Shown: positions 35,461 to 45,282 of the stretch, in pieces
Position numbering within the stretch: position 1 is the first letter of the stretch
How the letters are laid out: every line of letters begins with the position of its first letter
NCBI GenBank assembly: GCA_036426205.1
Contig: CM071568.1
Coordinates: forward strand, 51,248,040-51,312,039
DNA length: 64,000 nucleotides
Direction: 5' to 3'
From: Ascaphus truei
Taxonomy: Eukaryota > Chordata > Amphibia > Anura > Ascaphidae
Translations under genes and position numbers: made by a program
The notes under the pieces: model-generated
What the model was told of the DNA's origin: nothing
Databases searched by the model: none
Seen by the model: the letters and a program-made list of their open reading frames with translations, nothing else

Positions 35461-35867
35461 CTATAAGGAACATGTGATGTTATAGCGACAGTCCCACATA
35501 GCGGGCAAAGAACTTACCAATGTAAACGGGTTCCATAGAAAGATTAAGGAACATATTTAAATAAGCAGTGCTACTCTCTATACTAATGACACAAAACATT
35601 TAATAAGCACCTGACCTTACATCTGCAGTCCAGTCACAGAATGCCTATCAGCAGTCTGCCTTAATGGCCCTTCGTAGCCTCAAGCTTAATTTGTCTAAGA
35701 CGGAGTTCCTCATAATCCATACAAAATCAGGTCCCATTGTTGCCTTCTCATTACAGCCAATAACATTACTATCCACCTACAGAAGTTATGTGTGTATGTT
35801 GCATAGGGTTACATTCGACTCTTCCCTCTCTTTCTTCGTCATATAAACTGTTCCAGCATGCCTTAGT
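35461..35867. other. Intron sequence, no feature
   Basis: This is the upstream intron of the UNC5 exon. A 60-codon frame at 35,664-35,846 (ALRSLKLNLSKTEFLIIHTK) resembles the NLSKTE segment of LINE reverse transcriptases, but it is too short to assign firmly. Confidence 0.4.
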
Positions 35868-36030
35868 AACTATGGCCTTTCACGGCCCATTCCAGTGAAC
35901 AGGCTGTAAGGTGTCTTCTGGCACAGAAAATATCTTAACACTGCTTAGTAAATAGGGCCATTTAAGATTCATTTACCTAAAATGGGGCTGCAAGGTGTAT
36001 TTCAGTATGGAAGGAGACATGGGGAGTAAC
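35868..36030. mobile_element. Fragment of the GGCCATATTTAC palindromic MITE
   Basis: GGCTGTAAGGTGTCTTCTGG and GCTTAGTAAATAGGGCCATT match the family at 4,489 and 36,437. Confidence 0.55.
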
Positions 36031-36194
36031 ACCTCTGAAACACGTGGAGTGTTGGTAGCTCTTAAGGATTGAATTGCACAGCTGGGCTGAATGTTATTTA
36101 CTGATTAAATATCTAGATGGTACAATTTGTTTAGACTCCCATAATACACAAATACCACCTGACCATGCCTAGCCCAGCCCATATGTATAAATGG

Positions 36195-36436
36195 GCTGAA
36201 GGAGCGGCTCAGTGAGTAAAAACACTGACTGGCACCGAGTTTGCAGGGGACCCTGGTTCAATTCCTGGTGTCAACTCCTTGTGACATTGGGCAAGTCACC
36301 TTATCTCTCTGTGCCTCAGGCACCAAAAACCATAGATTGTAAGCTCCACAGGGCAGGGACTGTGTCTGCAAAATGTCTCTGTAAAGCACTACATAAAACT
36401 AGCAGTGCCATACAAGAACTATTATTATTATTATTA
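36195..36436 (+). mobile_element. tRNA-headed CORE-SINE (MIR-like)
   Basis: An A box (GGCTCAGTGAGT, 36,206-36,217) and a B box (GGTTCAATTCC, 36,255-36,265) give an RNA polymerase III promoter. The MIR core GACATTGGGCAAGTCACCTT and CTCTCTGTGCCTCAG follow at 36,282-36,319. The tail has ATTGTAAGCTCCACAGGGCA and GTAAAGCACTAC and ends in an ATT repeat. It is a SINE, not a functional tRNA gene: no cloverleaf can form past the B box. Confidence 0.85.
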
Positions 36437-36547
36437 TGCAGCACTATACCATAAGACACCTTCTGGCACCAGAAGACACCTTAAAGCCCATTCAATGAAT
36501 GTGCAAGGAGGTGTCTGGAATAGCACTACTTAGTAAATATGGGCCAT
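36437..36547. mobile_element. Palindromic MITE (GGCCATATTTAC family)
   Basis: GCAGCACTATACCATAAGAC, inner CTTCTGGCACCAGAAG, and ACTTAGTAAATATGGGCCAT form the same fold-back as at 4,489. Confidence 0.68.
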
Positions 36548-36659
36548 CATATCTGACGGATTTTCTCTGTGACACTGATTTGGAGTCAGTCTCACTGATT
36601 ATTGGCAGCAGCAACTTATAGATCAATTTTGCTGGTACAAAATGAACAGTACTTTTCCA

Positions 36660-39065
36660 TTAAGGCGCCCTGCTCTCGGAGCCGCCCGAACCTCCAGGGA
36701 TGCCGAGCGCTCCCTTCACTGGCCCCCACCCTCGTGAAGCGCCGGCGGGTCCACCGCTGCGTCCGGCGGCACCCGCGACCCCACGGCGCTCACGGCAGAA
36801 GGGCAGGGATTTTAAATTTACTTCAGGGCTACATTCTCCCCTACGCAGAATCCCAACACCCTCGCTTGGGTAGCAACCATACAGTTGGTTATATAATGGA
36901 AAATGCATTGTTAACAGTACATCACATACAAGCAATTTCCCATGTGTACCCAACATACCCGCATGGATACCCGAGGCCAGCTGAGTCTCAGAGTGGAGTG
37001 CCCCTAACAGACTGGGTGAGGGTATCCCACCTTGACTCCTGTGAGTCTTTTGGAGTTCAAGACCTGTCCCTTGCACCAACCCACCTTCTCCCTCGCGCAG
37101 AAAAAAATGTACGGGGTCATGGGTATTGACCCTCTCCGGATCCTCCGGTCTCGTCTCACGGGAGACAGGGAGGCTCAGTCTCTTTCCTCGGTCCACCACA
37201 TGGCGAACATAGCGCTCCATCGCGCACCTGGGAGAGGCCACAACTACCAGAGCGGTCTCAACAGAGTCTTTGTCCTTGTCTTTGTCTTTGTCAGCAATCC
37301 CTTTAACGGTGACTTCTTCCGCGGACGGCACCACTTCTTTGGGTAGGCCCGTTTGGAGACTCCTCTCACAGGAGTATGTGTCGCTCCGGTCCGCTACACC
37401 GGATACCTTGATGAGGTCGAGTTCATTCCACGATCTGCAGAGATCTTCTGGGGGAGACACCTCCACCAGGACGCGATGACGGGGTGAGCCCATCGCCCGG
37501 GTGACCCTACCTCTGGAGTCACCAGGCTCCACGATCACCGGGGAGCTCACACCCGACACCCCTGGGGCAGTCAACTTACCCCTATCGTTGTCGGCAGGTA
37601 CTGATCCCAAGCCTGGGACCGCTGGTACCTCGGTGGTAGGCCGGACTGGCAGTTGCAGGGCACACGGGCCCACATCATGGTCTGCATCTGTAGAGGTGGT
37701 TGGCTCGGTCACCTCACTGGAGTGGTCCGCCGGCAGGCGCATCACCACGCTCGGTTGGTCGCTAGAATCACCACACATGGGCGGGGGTATAAACACCTTA
37801 CCCTGGCCTTCCGGTATCTGTGGTTCTGGTCTCGGTGGTTCTTGCTCGGGAACCGGGTCTGGAACCGACATCTGGGGTTCCGACATCTGGAGCTCCGCCT
37901 TCAGCGGCTCCGCCTCAGCGTCTGGAAAGTCCATGTGGGCACACGGGCCCTCCACCACCTCCATGGCTGAAGTAGAAGCATTAGTAGCGGCTTCACCCAC
38001 CTCGGTAGCACCATCAGGCGCCTCTTTCTCCGCAGGTTCCGCCATCAGAGGTTCCTGCTCCTCCATTTGCACGTCCCCTTTGAGAGGGTCTGCAACAGTG
38101 GTCTGGACACACGGGTCCCCGGAGGCCTCTGGAATCAAAACAAACTGAGGACAAGCATCATTTACTGTAGAAGGGAGGTCCGGCTCCTCCTCTTCTTCCT
38201 CGGCTGGTTCCGCCGCCTGGGGCAGGATAGGCTTTAGGAACCAGGCCCCGCAACACTCACATTGGGGCTCCCACGCCAGTGCCTCCCTCCGGGAACAGCC
38301 ACAATTGAGGCCAAAACACTGGGTAAACGCTTCTCCGTCCACCTCAGTTGGCCTGAAACCTAGTTGTAACTGAGACGGTTCGACTCCAGCTTTAAGGGCT
38401 TCACTCAGGCAGGGGCACATTAGCATCGTGACCTCCATTCCTGGCAAATTACAGGGCTCATACACATCAGGGTGTAACCCCTGACAGTCTCTCTCATCCT
38501 CGGGGAGGGAACACTCCATTTCTGCAACAGTGTCCTCTGCCGCTGGCGGTTTGGGTTGCAGGAACTGCGCCGCACAGTCAGGACACTTAGGCCCTTGGGT
38601 CAGCTCCCCAACGGCACACTCACACTCATTCAGACGGCCGTGCAGGCATTCTTCCCCGTCTACCACGGTCAGCGTGAGAGCAACTGGTGACTCAGATGCT
38701 CCGTCCAGCCAGCCACCCATCGCTTTCCATTCTTTTAACGCACACGGGCACACCACCATTGGCAAGACTAAATGGGGGGCCCATACGATTCTATACAGCC
38801 AAGGGTGGTTTTCTCGGCATCCCTTGCTGTCCTTAGGGGGAACAGAAATTTCTGATTTCTGCTCAAGACACTCCCTCCCCCTGGTGGACTCTAGAGGAGG
38901 GGCAGCACAGTCTTTTGGGAAATGTTGCAAACTCGGTACTGAGTCACTCACAGTGTGGGGGCGGGGCTCGGGTTTTCCCGCCAGTCCTGGATAACTGTTG
39001 GCAACATTTTCCCGCGCGGCCGGGAACTTAGCACGTGGCTTCCTCCGCCTTGAGGGCTTCCCCAT
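36660..39065 (-). CDS. LTR-element ORF with duplicated Cys module
   Basis: This is an uninterrupted frame from ATG (MGKPSRRRKPRAKFPAAREN) for about 800 codons, running out into the truncated LTR. Two tandem modules share a layout: residues about 83-172 and 194-279 each have HPxxY, CPC, VDGE, CxC, then CxxC and AxFLxP (CPDCAAQFLQP; CECCGAWFLKP). Three Cys pairs per module suggest metal binding. Residues about 280-540 are Pro/Glu/Ala-rich and look disordered. A KDKDKDKD stretch lies near residue 600. There is no protease, reverse transcriptase, integrase or zinc knuckle, so this could be an unusual gag or an unrelated cargo gene in a non-autonomous element. The ORF occupies nearly the whole internal region. 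I do not recognise the family. A noisy copy sits at 28,156-30,498. Confidence 0.6.
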   Translation of the reverse strand: MGKPSRRRKPRAKFPAARENVANSYPGLAGKPEPRPHTVSDSVPSLQHFPKDCAAPPLESTRGRECLEQKSEISVPPKDSKGCRENHPWLYRIVWAPHLVLPMVVCPCALKEWKAMGGWLDGASESPVALTLTVVDGEECLHGRLNECECAVGELTQGPKCPDCAAQFLQPKPPAAEDTVAEMECSLPEDERDCQGLHPDVYEPCNLPGMEVTMLMCPCLSEALKAGVEPSQLQLGFRPTEVDGEAFTQCFGLNCGCSRREALAWEPQCECCGAWFLKPILPQAAEPAEEEEEEPDLPSTVNDACPQFVLIPEASGDPCVQTTVADPLKGDVQMEEQEPLMAEPAEKEAPDGATEVGEAATNASTSAMEVVEGPCAHMDFPDAEAEPLKAELQMSEPQMSVPDPVPEQEPPRPEPQIPEGQGKVFIPPPMCGDSSDQPSVVMRLPADHSSEVTEPTTSTDADHDVGPCALQLPVRPTTEVPAVPGLGSVPADNDRGKLTAPGVSGVSSPVIVEPGDSRGRVTRAMGSPRHRVLVEVSPPEDLCRSWNELDLIKVSGVADRSDTYSCERSLQTGLPKEVVPSAEEVTVKGIADKDKDKDKDSVETALVVVASPRCAMERYVRHVVDRGKRLSLPVSRETRPEDPERVNTHDPVHFFLREGEGGLVQGTGLELQKTHRSQGGIPSPSLLGALHSETQLASGIHAGMLGTHGKLLVCDVLLTMHFPLYNQLYGCYPSEGVGILRRGECSPEVNLKSLPFCRERRGVAGAAGRSGGPAGASRGWGPVKGALGIPGGSGGSESRAP
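36663..36833 (-). repeat. Truncated 3' LTR
   Basis: It matches the last 170 bp of the LTR at 39,148-40,374 (GGCGCCCTGCTCTCGGAGCC ... CAGGGCTACA). It is cut off at 36,662, where unrelated sequence begins. Confidence 0.8.
36834..36846 (-). promoter_or_regulatory. Putative polypurine tract
   Basis: On the minus strand GTAGGGGAGAA lies immediately before TGTAGCCC, the first bases of the 3' LTR. This is where plus-strand DNA priming occurs in LTR elements. Confidence 0.6.
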
Positions 39066-39147
39066 GGCGAAACAAAAATAGGACACAGATTAGAAAAAAA
39101 ACATACAGGGCACCCCAGGTCTGATATCTCTCTGCAGTGCCTCCAAA
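39066..39147 (-). promoter_or_regulatory. Leader and possible primer-binding site
   Basis: Directly after the 5' LTR the minus strand reads TTTGGAGGCACTGCAGAGAG, the position of a primer-binding site. TGGAGGCGCTGCAACAC at 12,514 is similar. I cannot assign the tRNA. The ORF start lies about 80 bases further on. Confidence 0.45.
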
Positions 39148-40374
39148 TGTAACCCTTTTTGTGAACCGGCCGACCCACCCAATCTCACATTGGCCCCTCG
39201 TGGTCTAACCGGTCCCTTTCCCTGCAACACACCTGCTCCTAAAGGGTTACTGGTACTGCATAACACCTGTGGCTCCAGGAGATTTGAGCCTCCGCTAGCT
39301 GGGAGCCTGGGGAAACCCTTACCATTACCTGGTGCAGCGCCTCCACTTACCCAGGATCCCCCGTTATGAAAGATAGCCCTGGGTAAGAAATACAATAACA
39401 CACGTAGATGATAAACCAATAACTAACACTTTACTTAACACACACATATAACTCATTACATAACATCACATAACATATCCTGATGCTCTACCCGCATCAC
39501 CTCTGCCCAATGTCTGGTGTTCCCGCCCAGTGTCCTGTGATCCCCCACACCCAATGTCCCGCACTCCTACGGAAGGTCGTGGGTGACTGCGCAGTCACTA
39601 AATTAAGCTAGGGCCCAGTTGGTGCACTTAGAATACTTGAGATACCTTCCGAGCACTCCGATGCTCGGGACCGCAACTCTCTTCTAAAAGGGTCAGACGT
39701 CCGTCTGATCCTTTCCAGGTACTTCTGCCGGTGGACCCCAACGAGGGTCCCACCGCTCCACGGGAACTGCAACCGGATCACGGCAACACCAACCGCATGG
39801 GAACAGCAACCGCCGCTATCCCTTCCTATCACTAACTACTCCTAGAGTGACAGCAACACTATCAGGACAGGGACCCTAACCTAGGGCCTGTCCCTCTATA
39901 TTCCCGGGCTGAGCTTCCTCCAGCCCTATTGGCTACACTCAGGCACCTGATGCCTGTCTCCCTAAGCCTCCTGGGAATTGTAGTTCCCAGGGGGCTGCTA
40001 CAGTACTGGGGCCGCGTGCGCACTTGCCTTGCGCATGCGCGAACTACCAATGGCCGCCACAACTCCTCTTTTCCCTGTCCTGCCCTCGCGCGATCTCCCT
40101 GGGGCTTCCTTAGCTTTCTACCCCTCTCTGCGCATGCGCGACCTATCTGGGGCCTTCCCTGCGCCTGCCTGCTACCGCGCATGCGCGACCTGACGGCTGA
40201 TGGCGGCGCCCTGCTCTCGGAGCCGCCCGAACCTCCAGGGATGCCGAGCGCTCCCTTCACTGGCCCCCACCCTCGTGAAGCGCTGGCGGGTCCACCGCTG
40301 CCTCCGGCGGCACCCGCGACCCCACGGCGCTCACGGCAGGAGGGCAGGGATTTTAAATTTACCTCGGGGCTACA
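39148..40374 (-). repeat. 5' LTR, 1,227 bp, with internal deletion
   Basis: The minus strand begins TGTAGCCCCGAGG and ends AAAAAGGGTTACA. Compared with the LTRs at 26,276 and 30,499 it lacks about 600 bp at about 39,893 (join GGGCCTGTCCCT to CTATATTCCCGGG). It is GC-rich and holds three GCGCATGCGC sites. Confidence 0.8.
40020..40205. promoter_or_regulatory. Three NRF-1-like sites in the LTR
   Basis: TTGCGCATGCGCGAAC (about 40,030), CTGCGCATGCGCGACC (about 40,129) and CCGCGCATGCGCGACC (about 40,176) fit the palindromic NRF-1 motif, with CTGATGGCGGC (YY1-like) next to them. This is a plausible germline-active LTR promoter. Confidence 0.5.
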
Positions 40375-40520
40375 TATATATATATATATACCTTTTGCTT
40401 GCTTCATTCATTGTAACATCGCCGGAAGAAGAGATCAGTGTATCTCGAAAGCTCGCACAAATAAAAGCATTTCGTTAGCCACAGAACGGTATCATCTATT
40501 TATTTTTTTATTATATATTT
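40375..40520 (+). repeat. Interspersed repeat tail after the LTR
   Basis: TCTCGAAAGCTCGCACAAAT and AAAAGCATTTCGTTAGCCAC form a phrase I associate with a common frog repeat, followed by a T-rich tail. Its family is unknown to me. Confidence 0.4.
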
Positions 40521-40885
40521 ATATACAGTGTTCGACAATCCTATACATTTACACGCCCGGGGCGGGTGGATTTAACCCCCGGGCGAGTAAATATTGGCCC
40601 AAGCAGCACACGTGTTTGTTTTTTTAAATTTCCCTGCTCCCGCTGAAATTTTCCCGCTCGCGCTGCCTGAAACAAACAAAAAAAAATCCCCCTACCTGAC
40701 TGCTGATTGGCGCGCGCTCCCAGGCTTTGTGGGCGCGCGGCCAGGCTCTATATGAGCCCGCCCCCAATGAGCGGCCATTTTTTCTGGCCGGAGATCTGTT
40801 GGAGAGTACGAGAGTAAGTACTCTCCAATCCTCCATCCCCTCTGCTCCTTCCCTGCCTCCTGCAGTTCCCCCTTACTCCCCCCCA
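40521..40885. other. GC-rich stretch, possible repeat piece
   Basis: It contains the palindrome-like CGCCCGGGGCGGGTGG / CCCCCGGGCGAG near 40,553-40,585. There is no gene. Confidence 0.4.
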
Positions 40886-41240
40886 CCCCCGATACCCGCG
40901 CGTGGCTGGATATGGTAGCGTGGGTGTTCCCCCTTCTCTCCCCTCCCCCCGGCTTCCCGCACCACTTCCCGCTTGTGGGTGTTCCCCGGCTTCCGGCGAT
41001 ACCCGCGCGGGGCTGGTGATGGTAGTGGGGGTGTTCCCCGCTTACCTCGGCTTCCCGCGATATCCTTGGGGGGTGGGTGATGGTAGTGGGGGTGTTCCCC
41101 GCTTACCACGGCTTCCCACGCCACTTTCCGCTTCCCCCGATCCTCGCGCGGGGCTGGAGATGGTAGCGGGGGTGTTCCCCCCTTACCTACTTTGTCTCCG
41201 CTTCTCCACTGTCCCGTGGCTGTCTGCGTAGGGCGGGAGA
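40886..41240. repeat. GC-rich minisatellite
   Basis: About five imperfect units of 60-80 bp carry GATACCCGCGCGGGGCTGG, ATGGTAGTGGGGGTGTTCCC and CCGCTTACCTCGGCTTCCCG. Confidence 0.85.
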
Positions 41241-41319
41241 TGGTCGCGGGGGCGCGGGGCGAGCGGGGCAGTGGTGGTGGTGCTCGGTCGCGCGGCCTTT
41301 CCTCTTCTTCCCCCTGTCG

Positions 41320-41383
41320 TGTTTGTGTGTGTGTATGGGAGAGTGTGTGTGTGTGTGCATGCATGGGAGAGTGTGTGTGTGTG
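41320..41383. repeat. GT-rich run with GTATGGGAGAGTGTGT units
   Basis: Short GT array with ATGGGAGAG interruptions. The reverse complement of this pattern occurs at 53,815-53,880, next to the duplicate block. Confidence 0.8.
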
Positions 41384-41468
41384 GTCCACCGCTGCCTCCG
41401 GCGGCACCCGCGACCCCACGGCGCTCACGGCAGAAGGGCAGGGATTTTAAATTTACCTCGGGGCTACA
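41384..41468 (-). repeat. LTR end fragment
   Basis: GTCCACCGCTGCCTCCGGCG ... CCTCGGGGCTACA is the terminal 85 bp of the LTR above. It is followed by CTACTGTGAAG, the same junction as at 32,249. Confidence 0.8.
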
Positions 41469-41554
41469 CTACTGTGAAGCTCTATGTACATTAATGGTGC
41501 TATATTAATAAAGACATACAATACATTACAACTATGTGTTAACAATGAGAAAGC

Positions 41555-41642
41555 AAGCTGCATACTAGGGATCAATATTTTATCAGTACTTATGTATTTT
41601 ATATTTTATATTCTAATATTTCATACTAATCCCTAGTTCGCT
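41555..41642. repeat. AT-rich palindrome
   Basis: ACTAGGGATCAATATTTTAT pairs with AATATTTCATACTAATCCCTAGT. Present in all copies. Confidence 0.6.
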
Positions 41643-42691
41643 GTTTACTCTTTCTCTGTTTTGTGTCTGGAGACCACTTAAAGAGACATTTACAAACATT
41701 CAATATATTACTTACCATTAGAAGCGCTGGCCAACCGACTCCCGTGGAAACAGGAAGCTCATGTACCTTGAAGGCCTCCAACAGCATCCGATGCCATCCG
41801 CCATGAAGATCCGATCAGGAACCCAAATCTTCTTTTTTATTTCTTTAATCACCTTCTTCTATCTTCATCTGTCACCATTTCTTGATTTTCTTTATCTTCT
41901 ATCTTCATCTGTCAATCCAAAAAAACCCATGTTAAATCCCAGCTGATGTTGTCTCGTCGTCTTCTTGGGCTCAAATGAAGCGTCACGGCCTTAAATAGGG
42001 CTTGTGACGTCACATTTAGCCTCAAAATAGTTAACAGACACCTGATTGGCTGTTAAAACTATGTGGCGACTTTAATTTTTTTTTAAATTACGTCACTTAA
42101 AGGGAATGATGTCAGCCAATCAGAATCAGAACTATAATAGCATAATTTCCCTGTGTTAATCATAATGCTGCCTAGTAAATCTCAGATAATTATGATTTAG
42201 TACTGTAAGCGGGGAAAGGAGAGGGGGAGCACAAACTGGCAATAAACTGACATTACACTAAAACATGGAGTTTATTTAATATTCAACAAATCAAAAATTA
42301 AGTATGTATGGTTTTTGCCCTCCGAGCACACCGTACGAGCCAGCCAGATTCAATCTGGGACTCTGCACATAGGACATGGGTGTGCACACAGATACGGGAG
42401 ACAACATACCGGGGAACAGGAGCTGAGCGAGAACACTGCTGGATTAAAAACTGACTGAATTTACTAGACTGTCTGGAGCGGGTTGCATGTACCCTTACTA
42501 CACTCATTCTGCCTTTTGGACTGGGAGATTGTGAGTTGAGTTTCAGCATGTAGTTACTTCGTGCATCCGTGCTTTTTCCACATGGGTGTTAGGCATATTA
42601 CCATGGCCGTGAGTGCTGAATTTGATATTTGAGCACTCTTTTGCACCAATATTGATTATTATCACTTCACTCGTTTGCACTTTTTTGTATA
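41643..42691. repeat. Non-coding segment of the duplicated unit
   Basis: It includes a repeat-like piece with CATGAAGATCCGATCAGGAA and GGCTTGTGACGTCACATTTA (41,798-42,030). The remainder, up to the terminal repeat at 42,692, has no recognisable gene. It is repeated at 32.4-33.46 kb and 53.89-54.99 kb. Confidence 0.55.
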
Positions 42692-42721
42692 CTGCTGCGG
42701 CTCATCTGAGTCTAACACATA

Positions 42722-43119
42722 CACTGGCGACACACTTTATTCGAGCTCGGCTAGTCCCACGAATTCGGGTATACTCGGGTGTATTGAGGTTTGTGACTGT
42801 TTTCTGCCCGAGTGCATTGCGTTATTTTCCAGGCAGGGATTGAAGCATTTTATTCCCGCTGGCTGCAATACTGCACAGTATATATATATACTACATTACA
42901 ATTCATGAATTTATGCCATCTGGTAGACACGCGAAGCATTGCAGCCTATTAAATCCTAATCATTATCATTTAACAGAACAGCCGCCCGTCAGCCAGGCAT
43001 AAACCATGGCTGGGAAGGCAAACGCAACGGGGCTTGTCAGAGGTGAGGAGTGGCGCATTCCAGGTATCTGCTAGGTACATACTGGGTATTTTCTCGAATA
43101 AAGTGTGTCGGTGCAGCAG
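42722..43119 (+). mobile_element. TA-flanked MITE nested near the left terminus
   Basis: CACTGGCGACACACTTTATT ... CGAATAAAGTGTGTCGGTGC, flanked by TA at 42,720 and 43,120. It begins only about 7 bp after the outer element's terminal repeat. Its left half aligns with the outer element's right end, and its right half with the outer element's left end. It is therefore antiparallel to its host. Confidence 0.88.
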
Positions 43120-43349
43120 TAGCCGGTTTTTCCCTGGCTTTTTCCTGGAATGCGACGCACTTCACCTGGAGCATGCCGCATTCATTTTGCGTTCTCAGCC
43201 ACGGGTCATGCGCGGTTGACGCGCGGTTGATGCATTTATTGAGAATGGTTCGGAATTAATAGGTTGCATTTCTTCGCGTGTCCGCCAGATGGCAGATATT
43301 CATGAATTGTAATGCGCATGCGCTTCAGTAATGTGTCGACTTGCAGGTT

Positions 43350-44281
43350 TACCGATTAAAAAAGATACCACAGTGTGCTATTGTAACTTGGCCTTGAGAC
43401 TAATGCAACAGATGATAAGATGGCAACAGTTGTTCAAATGTATCAGTATTTTATCGAAAACTATGACTTTTACAAATTTTCGCCAGCTCCTCATACGTGG
43501 AAGCGTGCAATAAGGAAAAGGTTATGTAGCGATCCCTGTTTTTATCGTATTGAGCCACAATTTGTTGGAGGGTATTGGTGTGTATCACCGGCTTTTTCCT
43601 GTATCTATGATCATGCAGACGGCAAAAGGCGAAGGGTCGTGTTAAAACCAACTAAGAAACGACAGTCGCTGCCAAGCAATGCACCGGCACCGGCTTCCGA
43701 TAACGGTCCCACCGTCAGTGACAACCCCGAGCCTGAGTCGGATTTCGCATGCAGTTTCGATCAAACTTGCATGTACTTAAGCAATTTCCAGCCTCATCAG
43801 CTGACTACAGGTGGACTAGTCCCGCTGCAAACTATCGACGTGGATGATCAAGAACACTGGACTGGCAGTGGACCGGCGCCGGCGCCAGCTGAATGGGAAA
43901 TTCTATGGTGAGTATTGTTGCCGTATTATTTTCTGTGTTTTTTATTTTGACAATACAGTATCAATATTGGTGAGATTCAAAAGTCAAGCGATTCTTCTGT
44001 AAGCAATATCATTGGCTGAGCGGCTTCTACAGTACTGTACTGCAGATACTGAACAATTGGTGGAACGCTAGGCGCATGCGCATTGGAACCTTCTTGAAAC
44101 GCATATGCGTGTCATTACATCGACGGTAGGCACATGCGCATGTGAACAGGAGACGCCCCCCGATAAAATTATTGGTGGGACTGGCTGGAACTTCTTTAGG
44201 GGGCTGACCATTACAGTAAAACTTTTCTTTTTGTTTTTCCTCAGAAAAGAAAACGGCGAATGGAGGGATTTCGATGGATAA
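43350..44281 (+). CDS. Forkhead-like DNA-binding protein
   Basis: The open frame 43,420-43,911 encodes a winged-helix/forkhead signature: MYQYFIENYDFYKF (helix 2), TWKRAIRKRLCSDPCFYRIE (recognition helix and strand), GGYWCVSP, then a basic KRRR wing. Helix 1 is probably encoded just upstream in another frame (CYCNLALRLMQQ, 43,377-43,412). A one-base error would join it, giving the usual spacing. The C-terminal part is Pro/Ser/acidic-rich. GTGAGT at 43,908 and TTTTTCCTCAG at 44,244 could bound a 337-bp intron, with a last exon reading KENGEWRDFDG. As written, the junction makes a stop codon. AATAAA signals lie at 44,461 and 44,476. The domain is shorter and more divergent than metazoan Fox proteins. 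It is probably nuclear, and its target is unknown. Confidence 0.62.
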
Positions 44282-44498
44282 TATCGCTTTGTGTAACAAT
44301 GCCTGCACATTGCTGAATCAGATTTAAAAAGCCACGTACCGGAGTCTACAGTTTAGTGGCCGTTGTTATTGATTAGGATAGAATACTGTACCTGAAACAG
44401 TATGCTGATGTTTTCCGGCCGTACAGTATACAATACTTTTTTATATACAATATACTGTGTAATAAACCCGAAAAAATAAAAACTATGCATTTATTCTA

Positions 44499-44897
44499 CA
44501 CTGGCGACACACTTTATTCGAGCTCGGCTAGTCCCACGAATTCGGGTATACTCGGGTATATTGAGGTTTGTGACTGTTTTCTGCCCGAGTGCATTGAGGT
44601 ATTTTCCAAGCAGGGATTGAAGCATTTTATTCCCGCTGGCTGCAATACTGCACAGTATATATATATATATACTGCATTACAATTCATGAATTTATGCCAT
44701 CTGGTAGACACGCGAAGCATTGCAGCCTATTAAATCCTAATCATTATCATTTAACAGATCAGCCGCCCGTCAGCCAGGCATGAACCCAGGCTGGGAAGGC
44801 AAACGCAACGGGGCTTGTCAGAGGTGAGGAGCGGCGCATTCCAGGTATCTGCCAGGTACATACTGGGTATTTGCTCGAATAAAGTGTGTCGGTGCAG
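44499..44897 (+). mobile_element. TA-flanked MITE after the forkhead gene
   Basis: It has the same ends as at 42,722 and is flanked by TA at 44,497 and 44,898. It sits about 20 bp beyond the forkhead polyadenylation signals. Together the two MITEs bracket the forkhead gene in the same orientation. Confidence 0.88.
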
Positions 44898-45282
44898 TAC
44901 ATGTATTACAGTGCCAGTACATACAGTACAGTACAGTATGTGTCTTCTATTTTTTTTTAATACTCTTATACTGAGCATGCCTACAGTATACAGTGAAGTA
45001 TGCCTCGACATTCTAGAAACACTGTATTTTGTTACAGTAGCAAAGGAGCCAATGGAACAATGTAAAACAAATAAACATGTTCTTGAACCATGAACCGGAG
45101 TAAGTACAAAAACATTTATTTACAAATACTGTACAATGTAGAAACATTTTAAGTGCGCAGCAATTCAAAACATCAACATGTGTATAGTTTACTGCTACAG
45201 TAGTGAAAACATTTATGTATAGAAAGTAAAAACATTTACAGTCAGTCAGTATGGTTTACAGTCAAATGTTTTAAAAACAAAT
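44898..45282. other. ACAGTA-rich spacer
   Basis: Repeated CAGTACAGTA phrases. No gene. Confidence 0.4.

Noticed and set aside
36206..36270. Possible tRNA gene
   Set aside because: A and B boxes are present, but there is no cloverleaf or 3' end. The MIR core follows directly, so it is a SINE head.
39315..39345. Primer-binding-site-like GTGGAGGCGCTGCACC inside the LTR
   Set aside because: It is within the LTR as defined by TG...CA ends and both copies. A primer site must lie outside, so the sequence at 39,120-39,147 is preferred.
40873..41364. 163-codon Arg/Gly/Pro-rich frame
   Set aside because: Runs through a GC-rich minisatellite and a GT array.
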